Assembly: GCA_024195265.1 (NCBI GenBank)
Contig: JAJLRJ010000010.1
Coordinates: forward strand, 22,472,784 to 22,536,783
Length of the DNA stretch: 64,000 nt
Direction of reading: 5' to 3'
Origin: Dendrophyllia cribrosa
Lineage: Eukaryota; Cnidaria; Anthozoa; Scleractinia; Dendrophylliidae
Position numbers and translations under genes: made by a program. Under the pieces are notes generated by a model. That model did no database searches, had not been told where the DNA came from, and saw only the letters and a program-made list of their open reading frames with translations. Below are positions 44,141-59,375 of the stretch, in pieces (within the stretch, counting starts at the first letter, position 1; each line of letters opens with the position of its first letter).

Positions 44141-47100
44141 ATGTCTGCTTTTATCGGTTCCCATGATTTAGCGGACAACGTTCACAAAGTGGAAGAAAAT
44201 TCTCCGCCACCAAATCCCAGCTTGATCACGAATATCACGATTGAAAAACCAAAAGTTTCCTCTGGTACGATAGAGTCTGTTCAGAAAGAACCCTTATGTG
44301 TTGCAGACAATGTAATTATTGTCCAGGAAGGTTTTAAAAAGGATCAGCAAACTATTGATGTGGTTAAGCAGGACGCCCTTGATAAAAATGAAGAAATTTA
44401 TGATTCAAGAGACCACAAGGATAAATCAAGTGATTTCAAACTCGAAAGAGATGTTCCAATGCAAGATCAAGGATGCTCTGAGATTGTTGAGCATGATGTT
44501 TTGGAGGGAAATGAAGAAATAAATGTTTCAAGAAAAAGTTATGGTGAAGATCTAGAAGAATCAAACGACTGTCAATTGCAACTGGAAAAAGACAGTCCAG
44601 TGATATCTGATAAGCAGCTCTCTGATATCGTTGAGCAGGATATTTCTTGTGGTCAAAATGAAAACACCAGGGATTCAAAACTAAATTATCATGAGGAAAA
44701 TTCAAATGAAAAGAAACTTGAAACAGACACACCAATGGAATCAGATGACAGCTATAATGACCAACTGTAAGCAAGGCTACATGTTCATTTATTTTTACCA
44801 CATGCATGCATTCAGGGTATTTAAATGAACATTTAGTAAACAAGATCAATTGAATCTCATTGAACAGCAGTTTATTAATTGAGTTGAATTTAACTTGGCT
44901 ATCAAACTCACCAAAAGCATTTTGGTGACAATCAAATGGTTGAGTTTTGATCTTTTACACACCGTAAAAGTGTGTGTAATCACCCTAAGTTGCTGTTGGA
45001 TTTAGCAGCCTTTTATTTTATATGTGGTGGACAAAACACTTACCCCCACAGGGAAAAAAAACTTTTTTTTCTTTCCACTTGTCCATTGGACAAGTGCCAC
45101 TCAAATTTTGGTTGTCTGAAAGTGAAATTCACTCGTCCAAAAAATGAAGAAATTTAAAAAAATGTAGCAGTAAAACAAATTTACAATGTACCGTAAAAAC
45201 TGGCATAATGTTAAGCCACATTTACCAAAAATTTTTGCTCAAAATTGGAGGTGCGGCTTATCTGCGGGAACATCTGCAATAGATTATACATGACTGTACT
45301 TTCCGGTAATATAGTAAGTTGACCAGACTTTTTGGGCCTTGAAATTGAACATTCTATTTATTTGAGGTGTACAATGTGGAGCAAACATTCTTTAACTTTA
45401 GATGGTGTAGAAAAGTGATGTTTCTCTAACAGAGCTGCCAGAAGACAAGGATCCGCATGAAACACGCATTCTCATAACGCATGAACGTGAGCATTGTTTA
45501 TAAATTGTAAAATTTAGCCTCAAATTGTCAAAATACCTGTGTTGAAACAGTGCTCCTTATCTTTTTCGGACATTTTAAAGCCGAAGACGAATGAATTCAA
45601 AGCCATAAAATCGCTTTTCAACCTATGTAATGAATGAACAAACACATAAAAATGGACAACACAATCTTCTTTTGATAAATTTTATTCAAATATCCATTTG
45701 ATTAGTGTTTTTTTTTAAAAGCAAAATGCATACCATTAGTGCATTGAGACGCTGTCTTCCATGAAATTCAAGAAATCTAAGTCTGAATTTGAGCACGTTA
45801 TAAACATTTCTCCAAAACTAACAAGAACACAAAGAAAAAGTCAATCACAAATTGATATCAACAAAAAGTCTCACCAAAAATGTAATTTGTTTTTAATTAC
45901 CTTTAAGTCCCTCGGCTGCTTGGAAATTCCTTAAAACTCCACTTCTTATGTTGAACACAACAAAAGTTTTTGCTGTAAATGATGTGATATCGGCCATGTA
46001 GCTGCGGGAAGCATGCAAAAAACAAAGCCTCGTTTTGATTTCAAAATTGATAAAATCCCGAATATTGCACAATGTCATACGCGCATATTGCGCGAAGTTA
46101 TATGTGCCCGCGAGATATCCCAGCACGACGGAAGTCAACGACGGACGGACGTTTTGTTCCAGTTTGAAGATTTTGCTTATTAATTAGTAAATGATTTACT
46201 GTAAGTTAAAAACAGACGTGTATTCATAGTGCATAGGTTCAGCTTTATTATTGAGCAGAATTACTGGTGTCACTTTACCTCAACTCTGTAAGCTGGACAC
46301 CTCTCTAAGATGGACAGTTGGGGCCACTGTACTGTAGGGTGTCCATCTTAGAGAGAGTTGACTGTATGAATCATACATGTTTTTTCCTTGTGTCCAGTGA
46401 TAGTCCATTAAGGAGGGTGTCAATTTTAGGGCCATAGGAGGAGTAATTAAGTGAATTGCCCCTTTTCCCAGTTTTCCACCTCATTTTCATCACTCACTTG
46501 CTCACATACTGCAAAAGCAGAGCAACAATGGGAATTATTAACAATTTATTTCTTTCCTTTTCACCAGTTACGCTGTGATCCAATACAACTTCACTGCTTC
46601 TCCTCAGCAAGTGACAGGAGCTTGGCAAGAGTTTGAATCCCCGAAATCAAACTTTCTCAAGGGGTGCAAATGGTGGGTGACATGTTTGTTGGGAGGGGGG
46701 TGGGGGAGGGATGGGTACTGTTTGTTCCTAGTCCCTACTCCTCTCTTGCATTTTGGTGGTTCCCCCCTCTTGCCCTTTTTCTGTTGCAAAATATTTTGTA
46801 ATAAATTATTGTGAATGTTTTGTTTGATATCCCACTTTCTGCCACCTTGCAAATCCACCTCCTGCATTTTCCTTTCCCACCTCCCTACATTGTAGACTTC
46901 CCATTTCGTTTTAGTTTGTTTGTGGTTTTTTGCCACCCTGACCTGTCCCACTCTGTTCCTGCTTATAGAATCCTAATTTTAAAATATCAAATTTGGAGCA
47001 ACCTTCCAACAGCTATTAAAAACTCCATTTCATTTCACATATTGAAGAAGAAAAAAAATCAAGAAATACTACATGTATCACCAATTGATTTTACAGGTAC

Positions 47101-50100
47101 AGTTGACTCCCGCTATCTCGAGCTCTCAAGAGGAACGAAAATTTGTTCAAGATAGCTAGCAGGGGTTCGAAATATTGAGGATGGTGTCAGATTTTGTTAT
47201 TTTCAACAAAACTGAACTACGGTAGTATAGTACATGTATGCAAACCATTGACCTGTTGGTGCTCAGAGTCTGCCGTAACGGTCTCTTTATTCAATATTAG
47301 CACACAATACTCGTCTGTTTACATTATTGTCAGTAATTTTTCTTCCCATTTAGCACAGAACAAAACTTGCTTTAAGAAAAAAAATAGGGGGTAATCTTAT
47401 GATGGACTAGCATCTCGATCATCCAGGGCGGGATTAGTTGCTTCATGCTACATGTACTACTGACAGTAACTGGGTTAATCTTTGGCAGTTGTGGGACACG
47501 ACTTGTGAATTGACTTAATCTACATGTAGTCAGAACCGCCACTGAAGAAAATAACAGGGACTTGACTCATTAACACAGCAAAAGTATTAGGGGAGTTTTT
47601 CTCAATGCAATGCGTGCATTGATTGGTTGATTCATGGTCACATGACATCTAACAAACAAACTGTTTCCCGCCAATTGTCCTAAGTGGGCAACATTTGCGA
47701 AAGCGGGCAACAATTTTGACATCAGAGGGTAACATTGCACTGTTGCCCGCTAGTGCACGTGATCAGACTGTGACAAAGGGTGGCATGATTATGATGCGAT
47801 TGATGTTTACCTTGAGTGCTCGGCACATTTTTCAAACTGTGTTGTATTCATTTGTGTTTTTTTGTGTTGCTATATAACAAATCACTTAATGACTGATCCC
47901 TCGGGAAACAGTGAATTTTGTTTCCCTCGAATCTCGATGAACTCGGAAAACAAAATTCACTGTTTCCCTCGGGACCGGTCATTAAGTGTTTATTAATGAC
48001 CAATAAGAATGTATGAAACATTTACATCCCATCATTTGTTTCATATAGGTCACCTGATGGTTCATGTGTATTGACAAACAGTGATGACAATGTGTTGAGG
48101 ATATTTAACCTCCCTGTGGAATTATACAATGGGTCTGCTGTGCAAGGACTATCAGAATTGGTACAAATTTGTATTATGAAGTAGAAAATTTCCCACTGGT
48201 GATAGCAAACACAACTTTTGCTGATAAAATGTGATTTGTAGTGTACAGATTTTGCACTTTCATTCCCCTTATTAGCCTGCGAATACAACCACCTCTCATT
48301 GCTCCCGGCCACTAGGGACATTATTTTTTTGCGGAAGAGTGTCTGCAATTTATCCAACTCCATACTGATGATGCCAGGAGCCCTTCAATTAGAGGCAGTC
48401 GTATAATTTGCAGGCTATCCCCTTATTTGAAGTGCAAATTTTCAGGATTACATGTAACTTTTTTCCTTCTGCATATTGAAATGATTCAAAGTCACTCACT
48501 GACAGTTAAACATGTAGTGCAGTAGTAGAGTGACTTTTGGCTTTTCAAAGTGTTACTTAAAATATTTGACAAAGTCCTTTTAATCTTTGCTACAGGTATC
48601 TGTATTGCAGATGCCAGAGGGGGAGACAGTGTATGATTATTGTTGGTATCCATTTATGTCTTCACTTGACCCAGACACTTGTTGGTAAGTTTTACTGTTC
48701 ATGTTGATTATTAAAATGTGGTGGTAAAAAGAGAAGTTGGTGTTACATGGAGTTATGTTAATGTTGACAAAAGTTTTGGAGAATGAGAAAAGCCATCAAA
48801 CAGATTGAAACTTGAGTGGTTCAGATGCGTGTTTTAGCTCTCACAAATGTTCAAAAGTGTTAATGTTGCAGGTAAAATCCGTTCTCAGGTTGAGCCATTA
48901 TTCAATATTGGTTAAACTTAATGTGTACCCAGTATTCAAATCTAGGTAAGCTAGCCCTAACCCCAACATAAAGCTAACCGTCAGGCCTTGCACAAAGCTT
49001 TGTGTTAGAGTCCTGGGGGGGGGGGGGGGGACTCCCATATAAAAATGACGGGGTGCTCGTCGTACCTATTAGGGGTCAAAATTTGGAGATTGGTACCGCT
49101 TAGGGTGCTAAAATCTAAAATGACTACCGTTAGAATTATCGCGGTACCTTTTAGGGTATGAGCCGAAAATTATGACAGAGTATGACATGTGTTGTTTTAG
49201 AATTGGTACCTCTTAGGGGTAAAAATTCTTTTGCGCCACGCCCATCAAACAAGATTCTGGTACCTTTTAGGGTGTTTTTCGAAAATTTCCGACGAGCACC
49301 CCGTCATTTTTATATGGGAGTCCCCCCCCCCGGGGTTAGAGTTAGCTGCGGTTAGCTTACCTAGATTGAATACTGGGTACACTGTCATTTAACCTAGATT
49401 ATACTTTTAAACTTGCCATCAGATGATTGCAGTTACAATGTAATTTACCTCTTAATTCAAACTTTATCAGTTTTTTTTTGTCCAAATAAGAGGAATACTA
49501 AGGAAAATGTTAATTACATGTATAACGCCTATTGATTCATGTTATTTCAATTTAAACCAAGTGTTTCTATTAGGTTAGCTTCTGTACATTTAGGTTATCT
49601 GGTGGGGGACAGGGTTTTAGAATTTCTCTCTTTGTGTACCCTCACGAATGCAACTTTATCCTGGTTACTGCTTTCTTTTTTCCCACTTTCTTGCTAATTC
49701 TGCTTGTATTGCTCACATGTATAGTGGGCACTTTAATCATCCTTTTTGTTATCAATAATATTAATACATTTAAAGAACAGTGTCCCGTCGAAATGTGGAA
49801 ATTTTCACATGCCTAATGCCCATGTTATCCCCTGTTTATTGCCAAATGCTAACAAATATACAACTAAATTGTATAAAAGGATTCAATAGAGCAAAACAGA
49901 ACAAATAGTTTGGGTATAAAGTGCAGGATTACAAGGATGGAAGTGGATTGTCATCATTCTAGTGGAACATTAAGTTCTGAGCGATTATACAATGTAGTTT
50001 ATATTTCTTTTCTTTCGTCGCTTTTGAAAATTTGTTCTTCCTTTTTCAAGACAATAAAGCAGCCTAAAGCAAGTTGTCAGCTATACTCATGTGATTAATG

Positions 50101-50581
50101 GTCTGCTGTGCATCTATTATTATCTGTATTCGAGCATGCATGATTGTACCGTATTACTCTCCTTACTATTTTCCAGATTCCCTTAAGTCTCTTTATAGGA
50201 TTGTTTTGAGCAATAAATGCCCTTTTGCGTTTGAAAACCATTTTTACAGCAGGTGTTTTGAACGCAAAAGAAAACAGATGCAAAGAAATTTGCATCAACG
50301 AGCATACATTGAAATGTTTTAATCACGGAGAAATGTAGTGCGCATTGATTTGAAATCATTACTGAGATTCGTTCTATTACAGATCTAGGGATTTTTAAGT
50401 GCCACCTGAAAACGCACCTCTTTAAGGAAGCTTTTTATTAATTTTTATCTTGTATATTCAATTTTACCATAGTATATTTTTAATAATTATTATTGAGATA
50501 TTCTGTATTTAATTATTATAGATAGAAATCATGTAATGCGCGCTTGATCATTTCATGGAAAGCGCGCAATATAAGAATTAA

Positions 50582-50615
<34 letters not shown>

Positions 50616-53600
50616 TAGAAAAGTGAATTTGTAACGAAAACGTTTTTTGCCGGTTCGTACGTCATCTTGAACTATAAATTTAAAGGCGTTCCAGTGAATC
50701 AATGCCAATAAAACTTTCAGATAATATTTTTCACATCAGTAAGCATGCTTGGTGAACGTTTGAAAAAAATCCATCGAGCCGTTCCAAAGATTTTTGCAAA
50801 AGCGATTGAAATAGAAAATCACCCAAAAATTGCACATGGACCGATGTTAGGAAAAAAGGTAGTTCTCAAGATCGCAAAAGAGAATTCAAAGCAGATAAAA
50901 ATTGTATGGTGTGCAAACATAACATCAAGCTACTTTTTGACACTATCTTAAAGTAATTTCACAAAACCAGTGTTAATCTCTTGATCAATTTATTACCAGC
51001 ACACAAATAGTAAGGTTTAAAATGTTATTGCGATTTATTTGAAATTAAACATACAGAATTAGAATTTTTTTTATTCTTGCAAAATATATAAGCCATATAC
51101 CATATTTTAAAATGTCTAAGTAGGATTTTCAATGCGAAATCGTAAACGCGCAAAATTTCACTTTTACTGATTTCGAAGTTTCTGGTAATCATCGATTTTA
51201 CCAGAAAATATATCTTGCCAAACTTCAATTCAAAACCAGTTAGTGGTGAAAATTTCCCGTTTATCTGACTTGGAGAAGACCGCTTACCTATTGAAAAATG
51301 TAGGTATCACCTCCAGAAAACTGTATCGATGTTAATAATCCCATTCTCATTGCAGTTTGCTGAGCAGCAGTCGTGATCATCCCATCCACATGTGGGACGC
51401 TTTCACAGGAACAATAAGATGTACTTACAGAACTTACAATCACTTGGTAAGTCCTCTGGAGGACTAGGTTTTTAATTTAATGTCTACCATCTGTCATGGG
51501 TAATGCGTGAATCTTCTGTCTTCAGACCCGTGGTTTTCTCTTTTTTGATCCCATCAGGACGAACTGGTTGCTGCAAACTGCGTTTCGTTTAACCTGGATG
51601 GCAGTCGCATTTTTTGCGGCTTCAACAAGATGATCAGAATTTTTGACACCACTAGGCCAGGACGCGACTTCCAGCAAAGGCCAACCACCGGTAAGTGCAT
51701 GACTTTACGTGTACATGTATGAAGTAAAGTGAACCCTGTTAATAGACTTAATAGAGGAGCTCTGGCATGCATCCATAACTCGATAGACGCACGCTAAGCA
51801 TGAACCAATTCGAATTTTATATTTTAGAGAAGTCGTTTAAACAGGAAACTCATACGTGTTTCATGGGGTTTCAATAACTCAAAACAAAATCATTTGTTTT
51901 CTCGTGTTTGTAACCCGATGAAACACTCGCACTCATTTTTGAAATATAACATCAAGTACTGTTGAACCCCCACTTTACGCACACCTGATAAATTCGGACT
52001 CCTCATTATTACGGTCCATACATTTTATCGTACATTAATGTCGAAGCTGTATACATTTTTTCACATTGAGACAATCTCAACATATGTTTTAATCCACAAA
52101 TCCTACTATCTGCAGAAGTTTTAAAAGACGATCAAATAAAACATGTAATGTAACATCAAGATAAATTTACCATAAATCAAAGGTTGATTATTACATGAAG
52201 TATCTATTGGAGCATCTGTCAATTGATAGCAACAATAAATTAATGACTATATCTATTTATTAAAATAGCAAGTATTTAGAGCATGTATTACTATTTGTAA
52301 ACTATTACCTTTTGATAACCGTGAATCATGCGACATTTTTGTTTCGTCTTGAGTGATGCCGTACAATGTCACTCAGGTATCGTGATAAAAATATCCTTGG
52401 ATGCTACCACATCTTGACGTTTATAGTAATTATTTCCATGCCAAAGGTACGTGAGACATCAGATCGTATTTTCTCTTAGTAATACATTTTTACATCTGAT
52501 TGTCTTGATTAACTAATCCGTTTTTATCTTAGCGTGTCCATTCACCCCTAAACTTAGACTTGCCACAAGTCAACCTTCGCTTATTTAGTCGAGTTTTATA
52601 TTGGATAAATTAATTTTGCGCGCGGAATTATGTTAAGTTAAGTCGCGAAGGACGACTTATTTCACTTGTAACAATTTGAATCAGGCCCAAATCGCACTTG
52701 GGACAATTTTGTACATTTTTATCGAATTTCAATTTATTTAAGTGTCTGACTTGGCAAAGACAAGTGCGACTTACACCTTTCGGAGAAACGAACTGGGCAG
52801 ACAAATAAAACTTTAAAAACACCGCCGCCCGCTGATTGGTTCACGTTGCACCTGCAATTCGTTCGTCATTACAACGGAAAATCACCGCAAAGACAAGTGC
52901 GACCTACTTTTGCCAAGTCGAAAAAGTTTCGACAAAACAGCCGAAACTTCAAAGGAGCCGAAGTCCTGCCTTCTGGCAGGACAACACGCCTGTCCGGTAC
53001 ATTCCAACGCACCCGCTAATCGAGATAACAATGCCTTCTTGATTAACCATTGTGCTCTTCCTTGAGAAAAAGAAATCAATATGCAGCACGTTCCCTTTTA
53101 TTCAAATTTATCACGCAAATGGAAGTGTGCAAAAAAAAAAAAAAAAACCATTGAAAAGGCTTAGAAAAAAATACTTTGCGTTATTTTGGAATCGAATCAT
53201 GTTTAGCGGTGTTCAATGACGGTACTGAGTAATATTGCAAAAAAGCAGGGAAAACAAGCCAGTTTCATACCACATAAAATACATACTAATGAGATTTAAA
53301 GCCACGTGCGGTTTCAAAAGGCTTGATGCTCAGATTGAAAGTCGAAGTGCCCCACACCTTTAAAATTCTTTCCATACCGTAATGTGCACTTTTCTTATTG
53401 TCTTGCAAATTTTAGCTCAGAAATTGACAAGTTGTCTCGGACAATTTTGTATGCCAATTTCTGTCCAAATTGTCGCGGACAATTCAAAAGTTGTCCGCAA
53501 GTGCGATTTGGGCCTCAGACGCGAAAAAAACGATTGACAGTCAAAAATTTCACGCGCTCCATGCTTCTTACGTCACCGGTGGAAAAATACACCGGTAAAC

Positions 53601-56600
53601 TTCCCGCGCTGCAAGTGGGAAAAGTTCCTTCCAACGAAGAACCTAACTTATCGAAAATTTGTATCGAAAGGGACTTTGAGAAAGTCTACCCTAAACTCCA
53701 TCTTATTCAGAGACAGGGCAGAGGCACCCATCGAGGAATGCATGACGGCGTTGTACTGTCTGTTTTTCCATATCATTTTAGTGCCTTTAAAGAAAACTAT
53801 GTGAAAGCTAATACAGTTTGAGCTTTTCAGTTCTTCTAACTGAATATTTCAGAGGTAGAAAATGTTAAGGAAACGATTCTTAGCGCCTGATATGCCAGCT
53901 GCTTTCTCCTTTTCGAAAATCCTATCTGATCTTATTTCGTACCCAAATCGACATTTTTTATCCTTCGTATAAAATAATGGCCTGAAATTTTCCGATGTTT
54001 TGAAAATGAAGTGACATTTTACTACAGAAAACTTAGCTGCCTTTTTGCTGTCATTTCCTGGGTGATAAAGGATGGTGTATACCACAAACGGGAGACTTCA
54101 GCTTTTCTTCTTCCGTTTGTATGTGACACGTAGAAAATGGCTTCTGTAAACGGAGAGCGCGCTAAGCTCAGAACAAATGATTATCGTTGTCGTTCGCGGC
54201 ATGAGACATGACGTGAAGATGCAAAGAAGCAACTCGTTTCTGCCGGAGTCTGCAACGGAAAAGTGAAACCAGAGCTCTTCTGAACTCTGGGATTCTGATC
54301 GCGTACAAAATCGGATTTGCAAACGAGTTTGCAAAAAATAAAACAATCATAGCAAGCTTAACAGTTAAAAAGGAGATTGAAACAAAAGTAAAGATAACAT
54401 ATGGTAGCCACATGAGTAAAGACACCAAGGTCACGATGAATAATGTCACGGTCAGTTTTCTATCTCTACTGACTGCACCATGGTGTTGAAGATGCGCTCC
54501 GTAGTAGATTTTGACAAAAATAGATACGTAAGAAACGCAGATGATGAACAGACAAATAGCAACGAATGAGCACCATGCATAAGTATAGCTTGACCTTTGT
54601 CCTGCATAGTTCCTAAGAACTACAAGAGCAGTTGATACCAGCACAGCTGAAACCCAAACAACAGCAATTGTTACCCTGGAGACCGATTTTCTGAGGACGT
54701 GATGGTTGAATGGACGAAACGTCGCGTGTACTCTCTCTAAAGAAATAGCGACGATGTTTGTTAAGGAGGCTACAGGGAACAACAGCTGCATGCCGATTGA
54801 AACATCACTCTGAAAAAGATTTCGCTTCTCATCGTTGAACTCCCAAATGTTGCACAACATTCCACCGACAAAAGAGACATTCATGGAGCCCGAAGCTCCT
54901 CCAACCAACAAATCTGCAACTGCTAAGTTGATGACCAAATACAAGCTGCGCACACGAAGACTACGGTTTTTGATAAAAATAATACTTGTAACGATGTTGA
55001 GTGTTACTATGGCAACAGTCTCGGTCATGAATACTGCCAGCCAGGCAGTGCACTCAGATGAGGACAAAACCATCTCTTTAATTCCTTTCCGGATAGTTGA
55101 TCGTCTATCTGTGGAGAAAATATACTTTTTTGTTCCGAAAAATGCACAAAAATGAAATTTAATTATTTGATCGAACTGGTACTTAAAGAATTACATGAAC
55201 AAGGGCGATGAAAGATTTATTCTTCTGTCGACGATTTAGTGTTTTCATAACCTGAAATTGCTCTGTCGCCTTTATTCTACCTTTCCAAACTATCCTAAAC
55301 TGTCATTACGTTACAGCAAATAAAGTATAAATGTTGCTGAAAATACGTGAGCTTATATTAGAATGAAAGCTTACATAAATATTCGAAAGGTTCCCACACG
55401 AAAAAGGAATTGTGTGTAGATATATTTATATCAAGTTTCACGCTTGCAAAGGAACCATGTGAACCATGTGCGTGGTTTTAGTGTTGCCTTAGTAGATATT
55501 TACCAATATCACTGGAAATAAAGTAGCATGATTTTACAGTCCACCCGTTAAAATATATTTGCCAATCAAGCTCAGCTTTGATATCTGGCTGCAAAAATTG
55601 TTGAAGAAATAATGCAATAGGCATTCATATAGACATGCAGTATAGTCGGCCGAATGAGAAATGATCCTCCTGTCTAGAATTAGAGACATGTTCTTACTTG
55701 TTTGCAGTCCAGATGTTGAAAGCAAATATATTGTTGTTGGAAAGAGTTCGTTTTCAAATTGCTTAATTTGAACTTAACGAGAATTAGTTTAAGGAAACAA
55801 AAGCGCAATATAAGAAGCCTGCAGCGTTTTTAAAAAAAAAGGTTAGAAAAATACTCGCATCCCTTTAATTCTCTTTTTCCTTCCCCCATGCATGTGCGCA
55901 ATCTCTCTAAAAGTCATCCATTAAAAACAAAACAAAAATGACGGTCAAAATGCAAAAATTACATACCCGATATATAGCGCAGTTTGTGAAAGTAGCTCTA
56001 AGCAGTCCCACGAATCACACCAAAAGAGCACTAAACATTGCTTTTGGAAGCACCAGATAAAACGATTTGTAGTTATAAGCCATGGCTAAGCGCTCGCGCT
56101 CCTTCGACAAATTCAACTAAACTGCCTTATCATGTTTAAATATTGTTTTTACAACGTACCCATGGAGAGTGTTTACCGTTGACATTGAGTGGAATTTTGA
56201 ATTCATTCGGTAAATTAAAAAAGCAGAGTTATGCCAAATTGGAGAGAAACATTATGGCAACCAGCTGCAAACTGACAGCTATGCAAACAAGAGAAAATGA
56301 AATATGCAAACTTGCATGTATGTGTTTTTAGCCGTCTCCAGAAATGTTTTACCTTAAAGAAAGTTATGTTATAAACCAGTTTAAAACACATTGCAAATTA
56401 ACTTAAGATTTATATTTGAAAAGATCCACGTGAAAATGCAGCTCTGTAGCTTTTATTAGAATAGTTACAGTTAAGACATTCTTGCAAACAATTGGTACCA
56501 CCGATTGTGTGCTTCCCCGTCGTGCTTTACGCCGGGAAGCGACTATTAAGGACACCTCCGATCGACCGTATTCTTGAATAAAAATAACGTAACAGTCTCT

Positions 56601-59375
56601 AGAAATAAAATTTTCAGGCACAATTGTACCATATTATATGTCAAAACTAACATGTAATACGAGAATAGAATATGTTCAGTTTTCTGGTGGTCGATTGTGT
56701 CGACATTCTGTGTATTTTTCCCAGAATACGGCAAATCTATTCCATCATAATTGCAAAAACATGCATTATTCCACTTCTTTTTTTTTTAAATGGTCAAAAT
56801 TTAGAATATCATCCAAATACTAGAAACGTGTTTGGCAGGTTTTAAAAAAATCTGCCAAAATCGCAAAAATTATGCCAAACATTTTAAAATATCCTGTGCT
56901 TTGTGCTTTTGTTTTAGTTAAAAAGGAAGGCCAGAGCGGAATCATCTCAAGCATTGCATTTAGTCCTGACAACTCTGGAATGTACGCTTTGGGCTCCTAC
57001 TCTAAATCAGGTACAAATCAGAAACAAATGTTATTTTACTAATAAAACCAACAGCAGGAAAAATCAAAAAGTATTATGCCTTATATGCTACTCATTTCTG
57101 AAGGAACAGCCAGGGTTCTATCTCGGGAGGGGGGATATATATATTAAAGATATATGTCAGAAAAATCTTACAGGTCAGTGTACACGAGGTAAGAATTCCC
57201 TGTCAAAGGACACTATATGACTAGGAACATGAAATACTTTAAATACTGCCTTACGGCAGGCTCGGTTATCGTGCTTTACCGGAGCTAATTGTAACATCTC
57301 AAAATTTTGTTTAAAGTGCACTAGACTGCATATCAGCGCATATTTTTTGAAAAACAATTCCGAAGGGGTGTCCCGGACCCCCATAGAAAAAACGTGGCCT
57401 TCAGCTTTTTGGAACCTCTCCCCCAAACAAAAAATCATAGAACCCTCGGTACAGCTCTCTCGCCTCCTCATCTCCCCATCCCCCCCCCCCCCCCCCCCCC
57501 CCCCTTATTATTAAATACATAAAATTTAGCCTTCTGCCTTCAACACAGACTACATCCCGCTTCCCACCATCATATAAGATATTTTCATCTCGTATCAGCC
57601 CTATCAATTAAATTCCGCATCCCTCCTTGATTTTAAGCACCATCACGTATCCCACCAAACACATGTTATTTCATTTCAAATAACGTCCATCTTGTTTAAC
57701 GGGGAAAGTTGCACATGGACGCAGCTTAACCCGGTTTCTGTAGAACGAAGCACCAGGAATATTGCTACTCACCACTGGATGGAGTGCTCGTCCGTCACAG
57801 GGATGGGATGCTAGTTCACCCCAGAATTGCGTTCACACGTACCCATTTAGGTAGATGAACGGTTTTCAATTGAGTGTCGTGAAACCAAAACCAAAACCAA
57901 AGTAATCGCTCTGGCCAATCACAACAGACGCAGACAATTCAATGAACCAATCAGAACTCGAAGCAAATACATGTAGCCGGCGCCAAGCGCGGGAAACGCG
58001 TGCGAGCAAGTCACGATTGGTTTTGGTTTTACTTCTGATTGGTTGATAAAGTTTCGTGAGATTTTTTAGCCAATCACAAAGCGTAGTAATACAAAACCAA
58101 AGCAATTGTGAAATTACTTTCGACACTCAATTGAAAACCTCTGCAATATACACCTTGGTTTAGAGAGACAATGTTGAGCAAAGTTTCGTACCTGAGGAAA
58201 TATACAGGCAGAAACCAAGTTCGTCGGAACCTCGGATAGAAAATGCAACGCCCTGACCACTCGACTTCAACACCTCCACTGTCACCGTTGACAAACCCTT
58301 TTTTTACTTTTCTTCGGCAGTTGGTGTGTACTCGGACTCGGATGGTCAGCTGATATTTTTACTCCAAGGACAACAGGGCGGGGTCACTCATGTTATGTTT
58401 TCTCCTGATGGCACAAAACTGTACAGCGGTGGCAGAAAGGTATGGAATAAAAAATTAAAGGCTGGTTTTGATTAATGACATGACCATAAGCATAAACTAA
58501 TAAACTAAAGCACAACCGCACTTATGCCTAGTGAAAACCTTAAACGGGGCCGACATAAGGATTAATCTATGCTCATGTCACTGTTCGTTTTCACGCAAAA
58601 TCGTATGCTTTTGCTTCTGCTTCTGCTTATGTCGCCAGTGGCTTAACTTTGGACTCTTTTGTTGATATGATAGAGTGTGACCATTCAAGTGAAAGCTCTT
58701 CTGCAGTACTTTCTTAGGGTAGCTAAGATGCACGACGTATCTACTAATTCTGCGCCTCAGAATATCTGTGATCTTTTTACCTGTTCATCTGACGTTCATA
58801 CATATAACACTAGATTTTCTAATGCTGGGAATTTATATGTTAATAAATCAAGACTGAGTATTTATCTTAATTCGTTTTCCATTGTCGGAGCTAAGTTGTG
58901 GAATTGCCTGAAGCCTAACCTGCGTAAACTTAGAAAAAAACCTTTCAAAAATAAAATTCACCAATTTTTACTTGCGGTACTTGGTAATGAGGATGATTAT
59001 GCTGAGGTCTCTACGTTAATGTTAAAAATTACCAATTATCATTAATCAAACTCCAGCTATTATTATTACTTCCTTATCTTCTATGTGTTATTATAGGTTC
59101 TTGCACTACTCATGTAAATGCTAGCTATCTGTGAATGTGTGTGTATACCTATTTATTTATTTATTTTACTTATTTATTTATTTATTTTATTTTATTTTAT
59201 TATTATTATTATTATTATTTTTAATTAATTATTTATTTATTATTATTTACCTGATTTTACTAATAATTTGTGTTTGCTAAATTTAATTGTAAATTATACA
59301 ACCTGCCTCGATTAGCTTTGCTATATGCGGGTTGTATATTTCTCTAATTTGTTAAATTTAAATTATTGAAATAAA

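Noticed and set aside
44436..44849. 137-codon minus-strand frame
   Set aside because: It is antisense to WRAP53 exon 1, whose own frame fits the family.
50745..50951. 68-codon plus-strand frame starting [13 protein letters not shown]
   Set aside because: Its N-terminal part looks protein-like, but it is intronic to WRAP53, has no recognised family and no further support.
59045..59300. Long 3' UTR of a gene ending at 59045
   Set aside because: The upstream frame is a LINE ORF2 end, so this is the LINE's own 3' region.
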